Of a stretch of DNA of 64,000 bases, positions 8,748 to 16,614 are shown one piece after another. The DNA lies in the NCBI RefSeq assembly GCF_014647975.1, contig NZ_BMQF01000007.1:62001-126000 (forward strand), in the 5' to 3' direction. Source of the stretch: Streptomyces fumigatiscleroticus (GTDB lineage: Bacteria > Actinomycetota > Actinomycetes > Streptomycetales > Streptomycetaceae). How positions within the stretch are numbered: the first letter of the stretch is position 1; every line of letters starts with the position of its first letter. Below the pieces are notes generated by a model, which searched no databases, was not told where the DNA came from, and saw nothing but the letters and a program-made list of their open reading frames with translations. Made by a program: the position numbers and the translations under genes.

Positions 8748-9509
8748 TCACCCGGTGTGCCGGGCCGCGTTCGCGGTGATCGCGTCCCTGAGGTGCCCGG
8801 CGAGTCCCGGTCCCATGGAGTCGTAGAACGCCTTGAAGCGCTCGTCGGACACGTACATGTCGCCGAGGCCCCGGTGGAGCTCGTACGAGCACTCGTAGAA
8901 CCATCGGCAGATGTGCTGCCGGTGCTCCTCTGCCAGGTCCATGGCCGCCTCCCCGGACGGCGGCTCCCCCGCGGCCGTCAGGGCGGCATAGCGCTCGCTC
9001 CAGTCGGCCACCTCGGCCTGCATGCGCGTCCAGTCCTCCTTGGTGTACTGCGCGGCGCGGCGCTGCGACTCGGCGTACTCCTCCGTGCCGCCCCAGCGCG
9101 CCTCGGCCTCCTCCGCGTACTGCTCGGGGTCCTTGTCGCCGAAGACCTCGAACCGTTCCTCGGGCGTGAGGTTGATGCCCATCCTGCGTGCCTCCATGGC
9201 GTGCTCCACGGCCGCCGCCATCTTCTGGAGCCTTTCGATCCGGGCGGTCAGCAGCTGGTGCTGGCGGCGCAGATGCGCGCGCGGGTCCGCGTCCGGGTCG
9301 TCGAGCAGGACGGCGACCTCGTCGAGCGGGAAGCCGAGCTCCCGGTAGAACAGGATCTGCTGGAGCCGGTCGAGGTCGGCGTCGCTGTAGCGCCGGTGGC
9401 CCGCGCGGCTGCGCTCGCCCGGGACGAGCAGGCCGATGTCGTCGTAGTGGTGCAGGGTGCGCACCGTGACACCGGCGAACCCGGCGACCTGTCCCACGGA
9501 GTAGCTCAC
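8748..9509 (-). CDS. tipA: TipA MerR-family regulator / thiostrepton-binding protein
   Basis: 253 aa. Residues 1-110 are a MerR winged helix plus coiled coil (YSVGQVAGFAGVTVRTLHHY, then RRYSDADLDRLQQILFYRELGF). Residues 111-253 are a TipAS domain that covalently binds thiopeptides such as thiostrepton. The sequence matches recalled S. lividans TipA closely. The GTG at 9509 (VSYSVGQ) is used because AGGGAGCGGA lies just upstream. In known tipA the short form TipAS arises from an internal start; MGINLTPEERFEVFGD at about residue 110 could serve that role here. The promoter is conserved (next entry), so autoactivation on thiopeptide binding is expected. Confidence 0.93.
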   Translation of the reverse strand: MSYSVGQVAGFAGVTVRTLHHYDDIGLLVPGERSRAGHRRYSDADLDRLQQILFYRELGFPLDEVAVLLDDPDADPRAHLRRQHQLLTARIERLQKMAAAVEHAMEARRMGINLTPEERFEVFGDKDPEQYAEEAEARWGGTEEYAESQRRAAQYTKEDWTRMQAEVADWSERYAALTAAGEPPSGEAAMDLAEEHRQHICRWFYECSYELHRGLGDMYVSDERFKAFYDSMGPGLAGHLRDAITANAARHTG

Positions 9510-9536
9510 TTCCGCTCCCTTCTGGGTACGCGCCCC

Positions 9537-9567
9537 AGGGTGGGCCCTCACGCGACGTGAGGTGCAA
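9537..9567 (-). promoter_or_regulatory. tipA promoter with MerR-type operator
   Basis: On the minus strand: TTGCAC (-35) at 9567-9562, a 19-bp spacer, then CACCCT (-10) at 9542-9537. The spacer contains the inverted repeat CCTCACG-CGA-CGTGAGG (9546-9562). An over-long 19-bp spacer holding a palindrome is the hallmark of MerR-activated promoters, and the -35/palindrome block resembles the recalled thiostrepton-inducible ptipA promoter. Confidence 0.85.
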
Positions 9568-9581
9568 GCGGCCGCGCGGGA

Positions 9582-10130
9582 TCAGCCGAAGGAACCGCCC
9601 CGCTCCTTCGCCACCAGCTCGAAGGCGGTGGCGCCGTCCAGGGACTCGCGGATGATGTCGGCGTGGCCGGCGTGCCGCGCGGTCTCGCGGATCAGGTGCA
9701 GCACCAGCCAGCGCATCGACACCCGCCCCTCCGGCGGGAACCAGGGCTGGTCCGGCAGGGCGAAGGTGTCGTCGAGGCTGGGCACCGCGCGGATGAACGC
9801 CTCCGTCTCGGCGGCGACCTTCTCCCAGTACGCGAGCTGCGACTCGACGCTCTCGTCGCCGGCCAGCCGGAAGCACTCGTGCCAGTTCGACTCGTCCCGG
9901 TGCACGGCCGGCTCGTCGCCCTTGGCACGGGCCAACCAGGACTGCTCGACCTCCGCGCAGTGCTTGAGCAGCCCCGCCAGGGACAGCTCGCTGGCCGACG
10001 GCCTGCTCGCGGCCTGCTCCGCGGTCAGCCCGAGCAGCGCCCGCCGGATGCCGCCGCGCTGCTCGGCGAGGAAGGAGAGCAGGGCTCCGCGCTCGTCGCC
10101 GTGTGCTTCCGCGGGAACGTGAGTGACCAT
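9582..10130 (-). CDS. DinB-superfamily protein (DUF664, putative mycothiol-dependent)
   Basis: 182-aa four-helix-bundle protein of the DinB/YfiT superfamily, DUF664 branch. The metal-binding His pattern is suggested by LLKHCAEVEQSWLAR, then RWLVLHLIRETARHAGHADIIRESLDG at the C-terminus (H..H spaced as in DUF664). Such proteins are often thiol transferases using mycothiol or bacillithiol in actinobacteria; the function here is inferred only from the fold. It lies directly upstream of tipA on the same strand, but tipA has its own promoter. Confidence 0.75.
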   Translation of the reverse strand: MVTHVPAEAHGDERGALLSFLAEQRGGIRRALLGLTAEQAASRPSASELSLAGLLKHCAEVEQSWLARAKGDEPAVHRDESNWHECFRLAGDESVESQLAYWEKVAAETEAFIRAVPSLDDTFALPDQPWFPPEGRVSMRWLVLHLIRETARHAGHADIIRESLDGATAFELVAKERGGSFG

Positions 10131-10184
10131 GACCGGCCGCCTTTCGTCGGGTTCGGCTCGCTGTGCCTGACACCGACGAAGCTA

Positions 10185-10221
10185 CGGACCCTTGCGGTCA
10201 GGTTCTGTCCGCAAGGGTCCG
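10185..10221 (-). terminator. Hairpin downstream of the aldehyde dehydrogenase gene
   Basis: Perfect 13-bp stem (CGGACCCTTGCGG and its complement) with an 11-nt loop, 18 bases past the aldehyde dehydrogenase stop and 55 bases before the DinB-like start. It probably ends the dehydrogenase transcript. Confidence 0.7.
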
Positions 10222-10239
10222 GTGACCGAGAGAAGGGGC

Positions 10240-11700
10240 TCAGAACGGGAATCCGCTGCGCCCGTGCTGTACGGAGATCCACTTCACGGTGGTGAAGGAG
10301 TCCAGCATCGTCTCGCCGTTCAGCCGGCCGAGACCGGAGTGCTTCTCGCCGCCGAAGGGGACGATCGGCTCGTCGTGCACGGTGCCGTCGTTCACATGGA
10401 ACATGCCGGTGTCGATCCGCTTCGCGAACCGCACACCGCGCTCGACGTCCCCGGTGTGGACGGCGCCGCTCAGGCCGTACGGGGTGTCGTTGACGATGCG
10501 TACGGCCTCCTCCTCGCCGTCGAACGGGACGAGGAAGGCGACCGGGCCGAAGACCTCCTGCCGCAGCAGGGCGGAGTCGGCGGGCAGGTCCGACAGGACG
10601 GACGGCTCGACGAGGTTGTCGGTGCGCCCGCCGCGCACCAGGGCCGTGGCGCCCTCGGCGAGCGCCTGCTCGACGACGGCCGAGACGGCGTCCGCCTGCG
10701 AGGAGTTGATCACGGGGCCGATGACGGTGGCGGGGTCGCGCGGGTCACCGGCCTTGAGTCCCTTGACCTTGGCGACGAACTTCTCGGTGAACTCGGCCGC
10801 GACCGAGCGGTCCACGAGGACGCGGTTGGCGGCCATGCAGACCTGGCCCTGGTGGACGTAGCGGCTGAAGACCGCCGCGTCGACCGCGTAGTCGAGGTCG
10901 GCGTCGTCCAGCACCACCAGTGCGCTGTTGCCGCCCAGTTCCAGGACCGAGCGCTTGAAGTGCGCGGCGCAGACGGTGGCGACGTGCCGGCCCACCTTGT
11001 CGGAGCCGGTGAACGAGATCACCTTGGGGACCGGGTGCTCCAGGAAGGCGTCGCCGATCTCCGCGATGTCGGTGATGACGACGTTCAGCAGACCGCCCGG
11101 CAGGCCGGCCTCCTCGAAGAGCCTGGCGATCAGGGAGCCGCCGACGATCGGCGTGTTCTGGTGCGGCTTGAGCACCACGGCGTTGCCGAGCGCGAGCGCC
11201 GGGGCGACCGACTTCAGCGACAGCAGGAACGGGAAGTTGAAGGGGCTGATCACGCCCACGACGCCGACCGGCACCCGGTAGACGCGGTTCTCCTTGCCGT
11301 CGACCGGCGAGGGGATGATCCGGCCCTCGGGACGCAGCGCCAGGTGGACCGCCTCGCGCAGGAACTCCTTGGCGAGGTGGAGTTCGAAGGCCGCCTTCAG
11401 ACGGGTGCCGCCGAGCTCCGCGATGATCGCCTCGGTGATCTCCTGCTCGTGCTCATCGACCAGCCGCAGCACCTTCTCGAAGACCGCGCGGCGCGCATAG
11501 GGGTTGGTGTCCGCCCATGACTTCTGGGCTCTGGCCGCCGCCCGGTAGGCCTCGTCGACCTCGTCGGCCGTGGCTATGGTGATCGACGCCAGCTTCTCGT
11601 CGTCGTAGGGATTGAAGTCGATGATGTCCCAGGACCCGGTCCCCTGGCGCCACTCGCCGTCGATGTACTGCTGAGCGAGGTCGGTGAAGTAGGACGACAT
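10240..11700 (-). CDS. Aldehyde dehydrogenase (benzaldehyde/aryl-aldehyde type)
   Basis: 486-aa NAD(P)-dependent aldehyde dehydrogenase. The catalytic glutamate lies in LELGGNSALVV and the nucleophilic cysteine in HQGQVCMAANR. The cofactor loop FTGSDKVGRHVA and the segment EVFGPVAFLVPF are typical. The pattern is closest to bacterial benzaldehyde / vanillin-type dehydrogenases, but substrate cannot be told from sequence. The start at 11700 (MSSYFTDLAQQYIDGEW) is preferred to the upstream GTG-like codon because GAGGGATC precedes it. It is transcribed toward tipA and divergent genes lie upstream. Confidence 0.88.
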   Translation of the reverse strand: MSSYFTDLAQQYIDGEWRQGTGSWDIIDFNPYDDEKLASITIATADEVDEAYRAAARAQKSWADTNPYARRAVFEKVLRLVDEHEQEITEAIIAELGGTRLKAAFELHLAKEFLREAVHLALRPEGRIIPSPVDGKENRVYRVPVGVVGVISPFNFPFLLSLKSVAPALALGNAVVLKPHQNTPIVGGSLIARLFEEAGLPGGLLNVVITDIAEIGDAFLEHPVPKVISFTGSDKVGRHVATVCAAHFKRSVLELGGNSALVVLDDADLDYAVDAAVFSRYVHQGQVCMAANRVLVDRSVAAEFTEKFVAKVKGLKAGDPRDPATVIGPVINSSQADAVSAVVEQALAEGATALVRGGRTDNLVEPSVLSDLPADSALLRQEVFGPVAFLVPFDGEEEAVRIVNDTPYGLSGAVHTGDVERGVRFAKRIDTGMFHVNDGTVHDEPIVPFGGEKHSGLGRLNGETMLDSFTTVKWISVQHGRSGFPF

Positions 11701-11858
11701 GTGATCCCTCAATCCCTGCTGCGGAGGCGGTCCGAAGCCGTCGAAGCGGAACCGATCGACTTCACGATCTGATCACACGTCATCGTACTTACGGTTCAAC
11801 CAACTTGAGGGAGAACTCCGTGACCTGGGAACACTCCCAGCCAACTCACAGGTAACCG

Positions 11859-12719
11859 CTACGACAGCTGGATCAGCCCGCGCAACAGGTCCCGGCTCTC
11901 GTCCGGACCGGGGCTGTCCTGCTGGAGTTCCTTCAGCGCCTTCTCGTACTGGGCGACGTCCTCGGTCTTGTCCAGGTAGAGCGCGCTGGTGAGCTGTTCC
12001 AGGTAGACGACGTCCGCCAGGTCGGACTCCGGGAAGCTGAGGATCGTGAACGCCCCGCTCTCGCCGGAGTGCCCGCCCAGGCCGAACGGCACGACCTGGA
12101 GCCGTACGTTGGGCCGCTCGGAGATCTCGATCAGGTGCTGCAACTGGCCGCGCATCACCGCGCGGTCGCCGTACGGGCGGCGCAGGGCGGCCTCGTCCAG
12201 GACGATGTGGAACTCGGGGGCGTTCTCGGCGACGAGGTACTTCTGCCGCTCCAGGCGCAGCGTCACCCGCCGCTCGACGTCCTCCTCGCTGGCACCCCGC
12301 ATCCCGCGCCGTACCACCGCGCGGGCGTACTCCTCCGTCTGCAACAGCCCGTGCACGAACTGCACCTCGTAGGCGCGGATCAGCGAGGCCGCGCCCTCCA
12401 GGCCCACGTAGGTCGGGAACCAGCTGGGCAGGACGTCGGAGTAACTGTGCCACCAGCCCGCGACGTTGGCCTCCTTGGCCAGCGACAGCAGCGAGGCCCG
12501 CTCCTGCTCGTCCGTGATGCCGTACAACGTCAGCAGGTCCTCGACATCCCTGGTCTTGAAGCTCACCCGGCCCAGTTCCATCCGGCTGATTTTCGACTCC
12601 GAGGCGCGGATCGAGTACCCCGCCGCCTCCCGTGTGATCCCCCGAGACTCCCGCAGTCGCCTCAGTTGCGAGCCGAGCAGCATCCGCCGCACCACCGATC
12701 CGGGCTCTCCCGCGCTCAC
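11859..12719 (-). CDS. XRE-family regulator with DUF5753 domain
   Basis: 286 aa. Residues 10-70 are an XRE helix-turn-helix (LRRLRESRGITREAAGYSI...SKISRMELG). The remainder is the DUF5753 domain, including EVQFVHGLLQTEEYARAV. This family (WhiJ-like) is hugely expanded in Streptomyces and commonly paired with DUF397 proteins and small ATPases, as here. GTG at 12719 (VSAGEPGSVVRRM) was chosen for the GGGGAGG nine bases upstream. WhiJ-type regulators are known to act in development; the target here is unknown. Confidence 0.88.
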   Translation of the reverse strand: MSAGEPGSVVRRMLLGSQLRRLRESRGITREAAGYSIRASESKISRMELGRVSFKTRDVEDLLTLYGITDEQERASLLSLAKEANVAGWWHSYSDVLPSWFPTYVGLEGAASLIRAYEVQFVHGLLQTEEYARAVVRRGMRGASEEDVERRVTLRLERQKYLVAENAPEFHIVLDEAALRRPYGDRAVMRGQLQHLIEISERPNVRLQVVPFGLGGHSGESGAFTILSFPESDLADVVYLEQLTSALYLDKTEDVAQYEKALKELQQDSPGPDESRDLLRGLIQLS

Positions 12720-13016
12720 GTTCGCCAGCCTCCCCAACCGTCTTCCGGAGCCGCAGTCTGCCACTAAAGCACTCCGAGCAGTACTCGTGCGGTTACAGAA
12801 ACGGAAGCTACGCAAAGAATCCGCTCAGGGAGAAGCAAGGGGGCACCCAGGGAACGACGTGAAGATGACGGAAAATTTGGCCAACAAGCGGTACGCGGCG
12901 GTCCAATTCGGTCACGTGCACGTGCATCTGCCCTTGCATCTGCGTGGCGCATCCAAGACCATGGGAGTGCACCACCGCTGCATCGCTACGACCGCGAATT
13001 CCCGGGAGTGCCTCGC
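12720..13016. other. Divergent intergenic region, no gene seen
   Basis: 297 bp between the divergent XRE regulator and the anti-sigma-like ATPase. It holds the direct repeat TGCATCTGC twice (about 12923-12942) next to GTGCACGTGC. No convincing ORF or RNA is visible. Shared regulation of the two genes is plausible. Confidence 0.5.
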
Positions 13017-13517
13017 ATGGGGACGAATGGATCGACCATGCTCGAGCCGTTACGGCAGGGCCTTCCGCCACTGGACCCCGCAGCCGCCTCCAACGCCGCC
13101 TCCTGCGCCCTGCCCTCCCGCTTGGACGCGGTGCGCGAGGCACGGCGGTTCACGAGTGCGACGCTCGACCAGTGGGAGGTCGGCGACCGTTTCGACGACG
13201 TCTGCCTGGTCGTCTCCGAGCTGGTCACCAACGCCCTGCGGCACGCGCTGCCGGCCGGCACCCCGCGGACACCGGCGGGACACCCGTCCGTACGGCTGTA
13301 CCTGCTGCGCTGGACCGAGCGGCTGGTGTGCGCGGTCCGCGACCCCAGCCACGCCGGACCCGTCACCCGGCGCACGGACGACTGCTCGGCGGAGTCGGGC
13401 CGCGGCCTGTTCCTCGTCGAGTCCTTCAGCGACGGCTGGGGCTGGCAGCCGATCACCAACCCCCTGGACGGCAAGCTGGTCTGGGCCCTGTTCCAACTCC
13501 AGCGCGCGGCCCGGTGA
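13017..13517 (+). CDS. Anti-sigma-like ATP-binding protein (HATPase_c_2)
   Basis: 166-aa GHKL-fold ATPase of the SpoIIAB/RsbW-like group abundant in Streptomyces. The N-box is VCLVVSELVTNALRHA (about 60-75); the G-box region is SGRGLFLVESFSDGWGWQP. Such proteins may bind sigma factors or work with the neighbouring XRE/DUF397 pair. ATG at 13017 follows GGGAG by eight bases; a GTG at 13008 would destroy that spacing. It is convergent with the DUF397 gene. Confidence 0.85.
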   Translation: MGTNGSTMLEPLRQGLPPLDPAAASNAASCALPSRLDAVREARRFTSATLDQWEVGDRFDDVCLVVSELVTNALRHALPAGTPRTPAGHPSVRLYLLRWTERLVCAVRDPSHAGPVTRRTDDCSAESGRGLFLVESFSDGWGWQPITNPLDGKLVWALFQLQRAAR

Positions 13518-13613
13518 CCGACCGCGGCACCTTCGCACGTCACGTTTCTACGCGCGTTACGCGCGTCACAGAGCGCGGCGGCACCCTGGCGCGGGGTGTT
13601 CGCCGCGCTGCCG

Positions 13614-13883
13614 TCAGCCCGCGACCAGGTGGTCGAACTCCCCGTCCTTGATGCCGAGCAGCATCGCCTCGATCTCGGCGCGGGTGTAGACGAGAGCAGG
13701 ACCGTCCGGAAAACGCGAGTTGCGCACGGCCACGTCGCCGCCGGGCAACCGCGCGAACTCCACGCAGGATCCCTGCGAATTGCTGTGCCGGCTCTTCTGC
13801 CAGGCCACGCCGTGCAGCTTCGTGGCGGCGATGCCGTTGTACACGCCGGACGCGTCGTCAACGTCGTACACGTCGTGGTCCAC
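13614..13883 (-). CDS. DUF397 domain protein
   Basis: 89-aa protein with the DUF397 pattern WQKSRHSNSQGSCVEFARLPGGDVAVRNSRFPDG at about residues 28-62. DUF397 proteins are small partners of WhiJ-like XRE regulators in Streptomyces and are typically encoded beside them, as here (XRE at 11.9 kb). The GTG start follows GGGGAG by six bases. The molecular role is thought to be antagonism of the XRE protein; this is inference for this pair. Confidence 0.88.
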   Translation of the reverse strand: MDHDVYDVDDASGVYNGIAATKLHGVAWQKSRHSNSQGSCVEFARLPGGDVAVRNSRFPDGPALVYTRAEIEAMLLGIKDGEFDHLVAG

Positions 13884-14438
13884 AGGTCGCTCCCCGGTGG
13901 TGCACTGGCTGGTGTGGCCATAGATGCAGTGGTCAACTGACCCGGATCATAACCCCGTTCATATGCAGCCGCATGTGCGAATGCACGTGCACGCGGGGTG
14001 GTCCCATGGTTACAGCCCCACGGCCGCAGCACCACGGTCGCAGCATCACCGGCCGGCGCGATGCCGAAAGCTTCGATTGCTTGGACGAATGCTTCACCCG
14101 AGTCGTTCCGGTGTCTTCCCGTCGGTTCCCGGGGCAAGCGGCCACCGCTCGCCGTCCATGATCACCACCGCGCGACCGTGCGGGTCCCCGGGGGTGCACT
14201 CCTGGTGCGGCCGTGACGGAGGCACACCGGGACGGCCGCGTTCCGGCGCCCGGACCGCGGCCCGCTCGGCAGGACGGCCGGATACACGTCAGCCCGTCGG
14301 GGGCGCACCGTCCTGCGGGATCCGTAGCCGGCGGCCGGAAGAAGTGGGCCAGGTGGATGACTCCCGGGTCGACACGGCACCGGTGCAACCGCCGCCTGGT
14401 GCGGTACCGCCGTCGCACGAGCGTCCGTCGTCTTCGCG
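13884..14438. other. Long intergenic region, no gene seen
   Basis: 555 bp upstream of the DUF397 gene and downstream of the ribosomal protein operon terminator. The first part must hold the DUF397 promoter. Open frames here have no recognisable family, no Shine-Dalgarno sequence and poor codon bias. Nothing else can be supported. Confidence 0.5.
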
Positions 14439-14487
14439 CGCAGGCAGGGGCTCCCCGCGCGGTGGACGCGGGGAGCCCCTGCCTGCG
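14439..14487 (-). terminator. Very strong hairpin terminating the rpmG-rpmE2-cobW-rpsR2 operon
   Basis: A perfect 21-bp stem with a 7-nt loop, starting 13 bases after the rpsR2 stop codon on the minus strand. Confidence 0.9.
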
Positions 14488-14500
14488 GGACGGGAGCGGG

Positions 14501-14734
14501 CTACCGGGACGCGTAGGGCAGCAGCGCCATCTCCCGCGCGGTCCTGACCGCCCTGGCCAGCCGGCGCTGCTGCTGGGCCGTCACACGGGTGACACGGCGG
14601 CTGCGGATCTTGCCGCGGTCGGAGATGAACTTCCGCAGCAGCTCGGTGTCCTTGTAGTCGATGTACGTCACCCCGGCCTGGTCCAGGGGATTGGGCCGGT
14701 GCCTGGCGGGCTTGCGCTCGCTCGTGCGGGGCAT
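14501..14734 (-). CDS. rpsR2: 30S ribosomal protein S18, zinc-independent paralogue
   Basis: 77-aa S18 (NPLDQAGVTYIDYKDTELLRKFISDRGKIRSRRVTRV is a family signature region at about 15-50). It has no cysteines. Streptomyces carry a second, constitutive S18 elsewhere; this copy belongs to the cysteine-free set made under zinc limitation. It is the last gene of a minus-strand operon and starts six bases after the cobW-like stop, with GGAGG inside the end of that gene, so translation is probably coupled. Confidence 0.95.
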   Translation of the reverse strand: MPRTSERKPARHRPNPLDQAGVTYIDYKDTELLRKFISDRGKIRSRRVTRVTAQQQRRLARAVRTAREMALLPYASR

Positions 14735-14740
14735 GGCGGG

Positions 14741-15889
14741 TCAGACCTCCAGAAGGGTGTCGAAGGCGGGCGGCAGCCGCTTCCAGGCCTCGCGCCCGGC
14801 GGCGTACTCGTCATCGGTCAGCAGACAGCTCTCCAGCAGCCGTTCGAGCCCGTCCCGGTCGAGACCGGGGGAGGTGAAGACCAGGTGCTGGCAGCAGTCG
14901 CCGTGCTCGGGGTGCCAGTCCAGCGCGGCGGCGGCACGGCGGACGGGCGGGACCATCTCCCAGGCCGCGTCGGGCAGCGCCGCGAGCCAGGGCCCCGCGC
15001 CCTCCACGCACAGGGCCCCGCCCGCCGCGTCCCAGTGCAGCAGCGTGTCCGGCCGGTCGGCGAGCCAGAACCGGCCCCGGCTCCGGGCGGCGGCGCAGGT
15101 CAGATCCTCCAGCGCCGCGTACAGCCGCTCCGGGTGGAAGGGACGGCGCCGGTGCCAGACCAGGGTGGAGACACCGTGGGCGTCGGCCTCGGCGGGCAGC
15201 AGCGCGCACGCCGGGTGCTGGGCCGCGGCGGCCGCCTCCACGTCGAACCCGGCCAGCGCGGCCCGGGCCAGGGGCGAGGAGGCGCCCGCCGGGTCACCGT
15301 GGCCGATCGGGACCCGGCGGGCCGTCGGATGCAGCTGGGCCAGCAGCTCCCGGTCCTCGTCGTCGGCCTCCGGGGAGTCGGCGAGGGCGAGCACGGGGGC
15401 GTACTCCAGCTGCCGTGCGAAGGTGTCGGCGACCGTGCGCCGGTCGGTGGCCGCGGCGGCGAGGCCGCGTTCGGCGAGATCGTCGCCGTTGCCGAGACAG
15501 GGCAGCACCAGCGCCGGGTCGACGGCCGTGATCACACCGGTGACGGTGAGCCCGCCGGCCGTGACCACCTCGGCCATCGCCTTGGGCTCGACGGAGTCCC
15601 ACAGCTCGACGACGGCGAGCCGGGTCGTGCCGTCGTCGGCGAGCCGGCGCAGCTCCGGCACCAGGTCCTCGCGCAGGGCACAGCAGGCGCAGTCGTTGAC
15701 CAGCGGCGCCTCACCGGCGGAGAGCACGCCTCCGGCGTCCCGGACGGTCCGCAGGACCGTGCCCGCGGCGGCCGTGGACAGGTCGTGGTGGAGGGCGACA
15801 CTGCCGGGCACGTCGGCGAGCAGCCGGGCGACCGCCGCCTTGCGGGCGTCGGCGTGCAGCCCGCCGACGACCGCCACCGGCAGGCTCAC
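14741..15889 (-). CDS. CobW/COG0523 GTPase-family protein with degenerate P-loop
   Basis: 382 aa. The CobW metal-binding CXCC motif is intact (NDCACCALREDLVPEL, about 64-79), and a C-terminal CobW_C domain contains the RFWLADRP and CCQHLVFTSP segments. The N-terminal Walker A expected as GxxGxGKS/T reads GGLHADARKAAV, lacking the GK(S/T) core. Members of this group are zinc metallochaperones induced by zinc starvation. GTG at 15889 overlaps the rpmE2 stop (GTGA), indicating translational coupling. Operon partners are zinc-free ribosomal proteins. Confidence 0.87.
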   Translation of the reverse strand: MSLPVAVVGGLHADARKAAVARLLADVPGSVALHHDLSTAAAGTVLRTVRDAGGVLSAGEAPLVNDCACCALREDLVPELRRLADDGTTRLAVVELWDSVEPKAMAEVVTAGGLTVTGVITAVDPALVLPCLGNGDDLAERGLAAAATDRRTVADTFARQLEYAPVLALADSPEADDEDRELLAQLHPTARRVPIGHGDPAGASSPLARAALAGFDVEAAAAAQHPACALLPAEADAHGVSTLVWHRRRPFHPERLYAALEDLTCAAARSRGRFWLADRPDTLLHWDAAGGALCVEGAGPWLAALPDAAWEMVPPVRRAAAALDWHPEHGDCCQHLVFTSPGLDRDGLERLLESCLLTDDEYAAGREAWKRLPPAFDTLLEV

Positions 15890-16140
15890 GCCTCTCCCCG
15901 CTTCCCGTACCGGCGCTCGAACCGCTCGACGCGGCCGGCGGTGTCCAGCACGCGCGCGGTGCCGGTGTAGTACGGGTGGCTGACGTTCGAGATCTCGACG
16001 TCGACGACCGGGTAGGTGCGGCCGTCCTCCCACTCGATCGTCTTCTCGCTGGTCATGGTCGACCCGGTGAGGAAGGCGTGGCCGGCCGCGCGGTCACGGA
16101 AGACGACGGGGCCGTAGGGCGGGTGGATGTCCTTGCGCAT
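15886..16140 (-). CDS. rpmE2: 50S ribosomal protein L31 type B (zinc-independent)
   Basis: 84-aa type B L31 (MRKDIHPPYGPVVFRD, then HPYYTG). It lacks the CxxC zinc ribbon of the housekeeping form, so it can replace it and free zinc when the metal is scarce. It starts nine bases after rpmG and overlaps the next gene by four bases. Confidence 0.96.
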   Translation of the reverse strand: MRKDIHPPYGPVVFRDRAAGHAFLTGSTMTSEKTIEWEDGRTYPVVDVEISNVSHPYYTGTARVLDTAGRVERFERRYGKRGEA

Positions 16141-16149
16141 GACGGCGGT

Positions 16150-16314
16150 TCAGCGCTCCTCTCGGAAGTCGACGTGGCGGCCGGCGAGCGGGTCGTACTT
16201 GCGCAGGGTCAGGCGGTCGGGGTCGTTGCGGCGGTTCTTGCGGGTCACATAGGTGTAGCCGGTTCCGGCCGTGGACCGGAGTCCGACGACCGGACGGAGT
16301 TCGTTGCGAGCCAT
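16150..16314 (-). CDS. rpmG: 50S ribosomal protein L33, zinc-independent form
   Basis: 54 aa (MARNELRPVVGLRSTAGTGY, YVTRKNRRNDPDRL). No cysteines, so this is the C-minus L33 paralogue. ATG at 16314 was chosen as the family start; longer forms would overlap the Zur-like box. First gene of the minus-strand operon. Confidence 0.95.
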   Translation of the reverse strand: MARNELRPVVGLRSTAGTGYTYVTRKNRRNDPDRLTLRKYDPLAGRHVDFREER

Positions 16315-16328
16315 GGCTGGTATGTTAC

Positions 16329-16349
16329 TGAAAATGAATTCCATTAACA
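16329..16349. promoter_or_regulatory. Zur-like operator between the divergent ribosomal protein operons
   Basis: The only AT-rich segment of the cluster, TGAAAATGAATTCCATTAAC, sits between rpmG (minus) and rpmB (plus). It contains AATG and CATT half-sites around AATTC and resembles the recalled Streptomyces Zur consensus (TGAAAATG-type arms). Zur is known to repress the cysteine-free ribosomal protein operons of S. coelicolor under zinc sufficiency. Assignment to this site is inferred. Confidence 0.7.
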
Positions 16350-16377
16350 GCTTGCTTCGAGGAGAGGTACGTCACCC

Positions 16378-16614
16378 GTGTCCGCGCACTGCATGCTGAC
16401 CGGAGCCCGGCCCGGCTTCGGCAACCGCGTCTCCCACTCCCACCGGCGCACCTCGCGCCGCTTCGACCCCAACATCCAGACCAGGCGCTACTGGCTGCCG
16501 AGCGAGGGCAGGTGCGTACGGCTGCGGCTGAGCGCGCGGGGGATCAGGACCGTCGACGCGATCGGCGTCGAGGCGGCCGTCGCCCGGATCCGGGCGCGGG
16601 GGGTGCGGATCTGA
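16378..16614 (+). CDS. rpmB: 50S ribosomal protein L28, zinc-independent paralogue
   Basis: 78-aa L28 (CMLTGARPGFGNRVSHSHRRTSRRFDPN). It has a single cysteine and no CxxC pairs. The GTG start follows GGAGAGG. The stop overlaps the next start (TGATG). Confidence 0.94.
   Translation: MSAHCMLTGARPGFGNRVSHSHRRTSRRFDPNIQTRRYWLPSEGRCVRLRLSARGIRTVDAIGVEAAVARIRARGVRI

Noticed and set aside
14213..15970. 585-codon plus-strand ORF over the cobW-like gene.
   Set aside because: It is antisense to a coupled ribosomal protein operon with strong family matches; its sequence is Gly/Arg/Gln low complexity.
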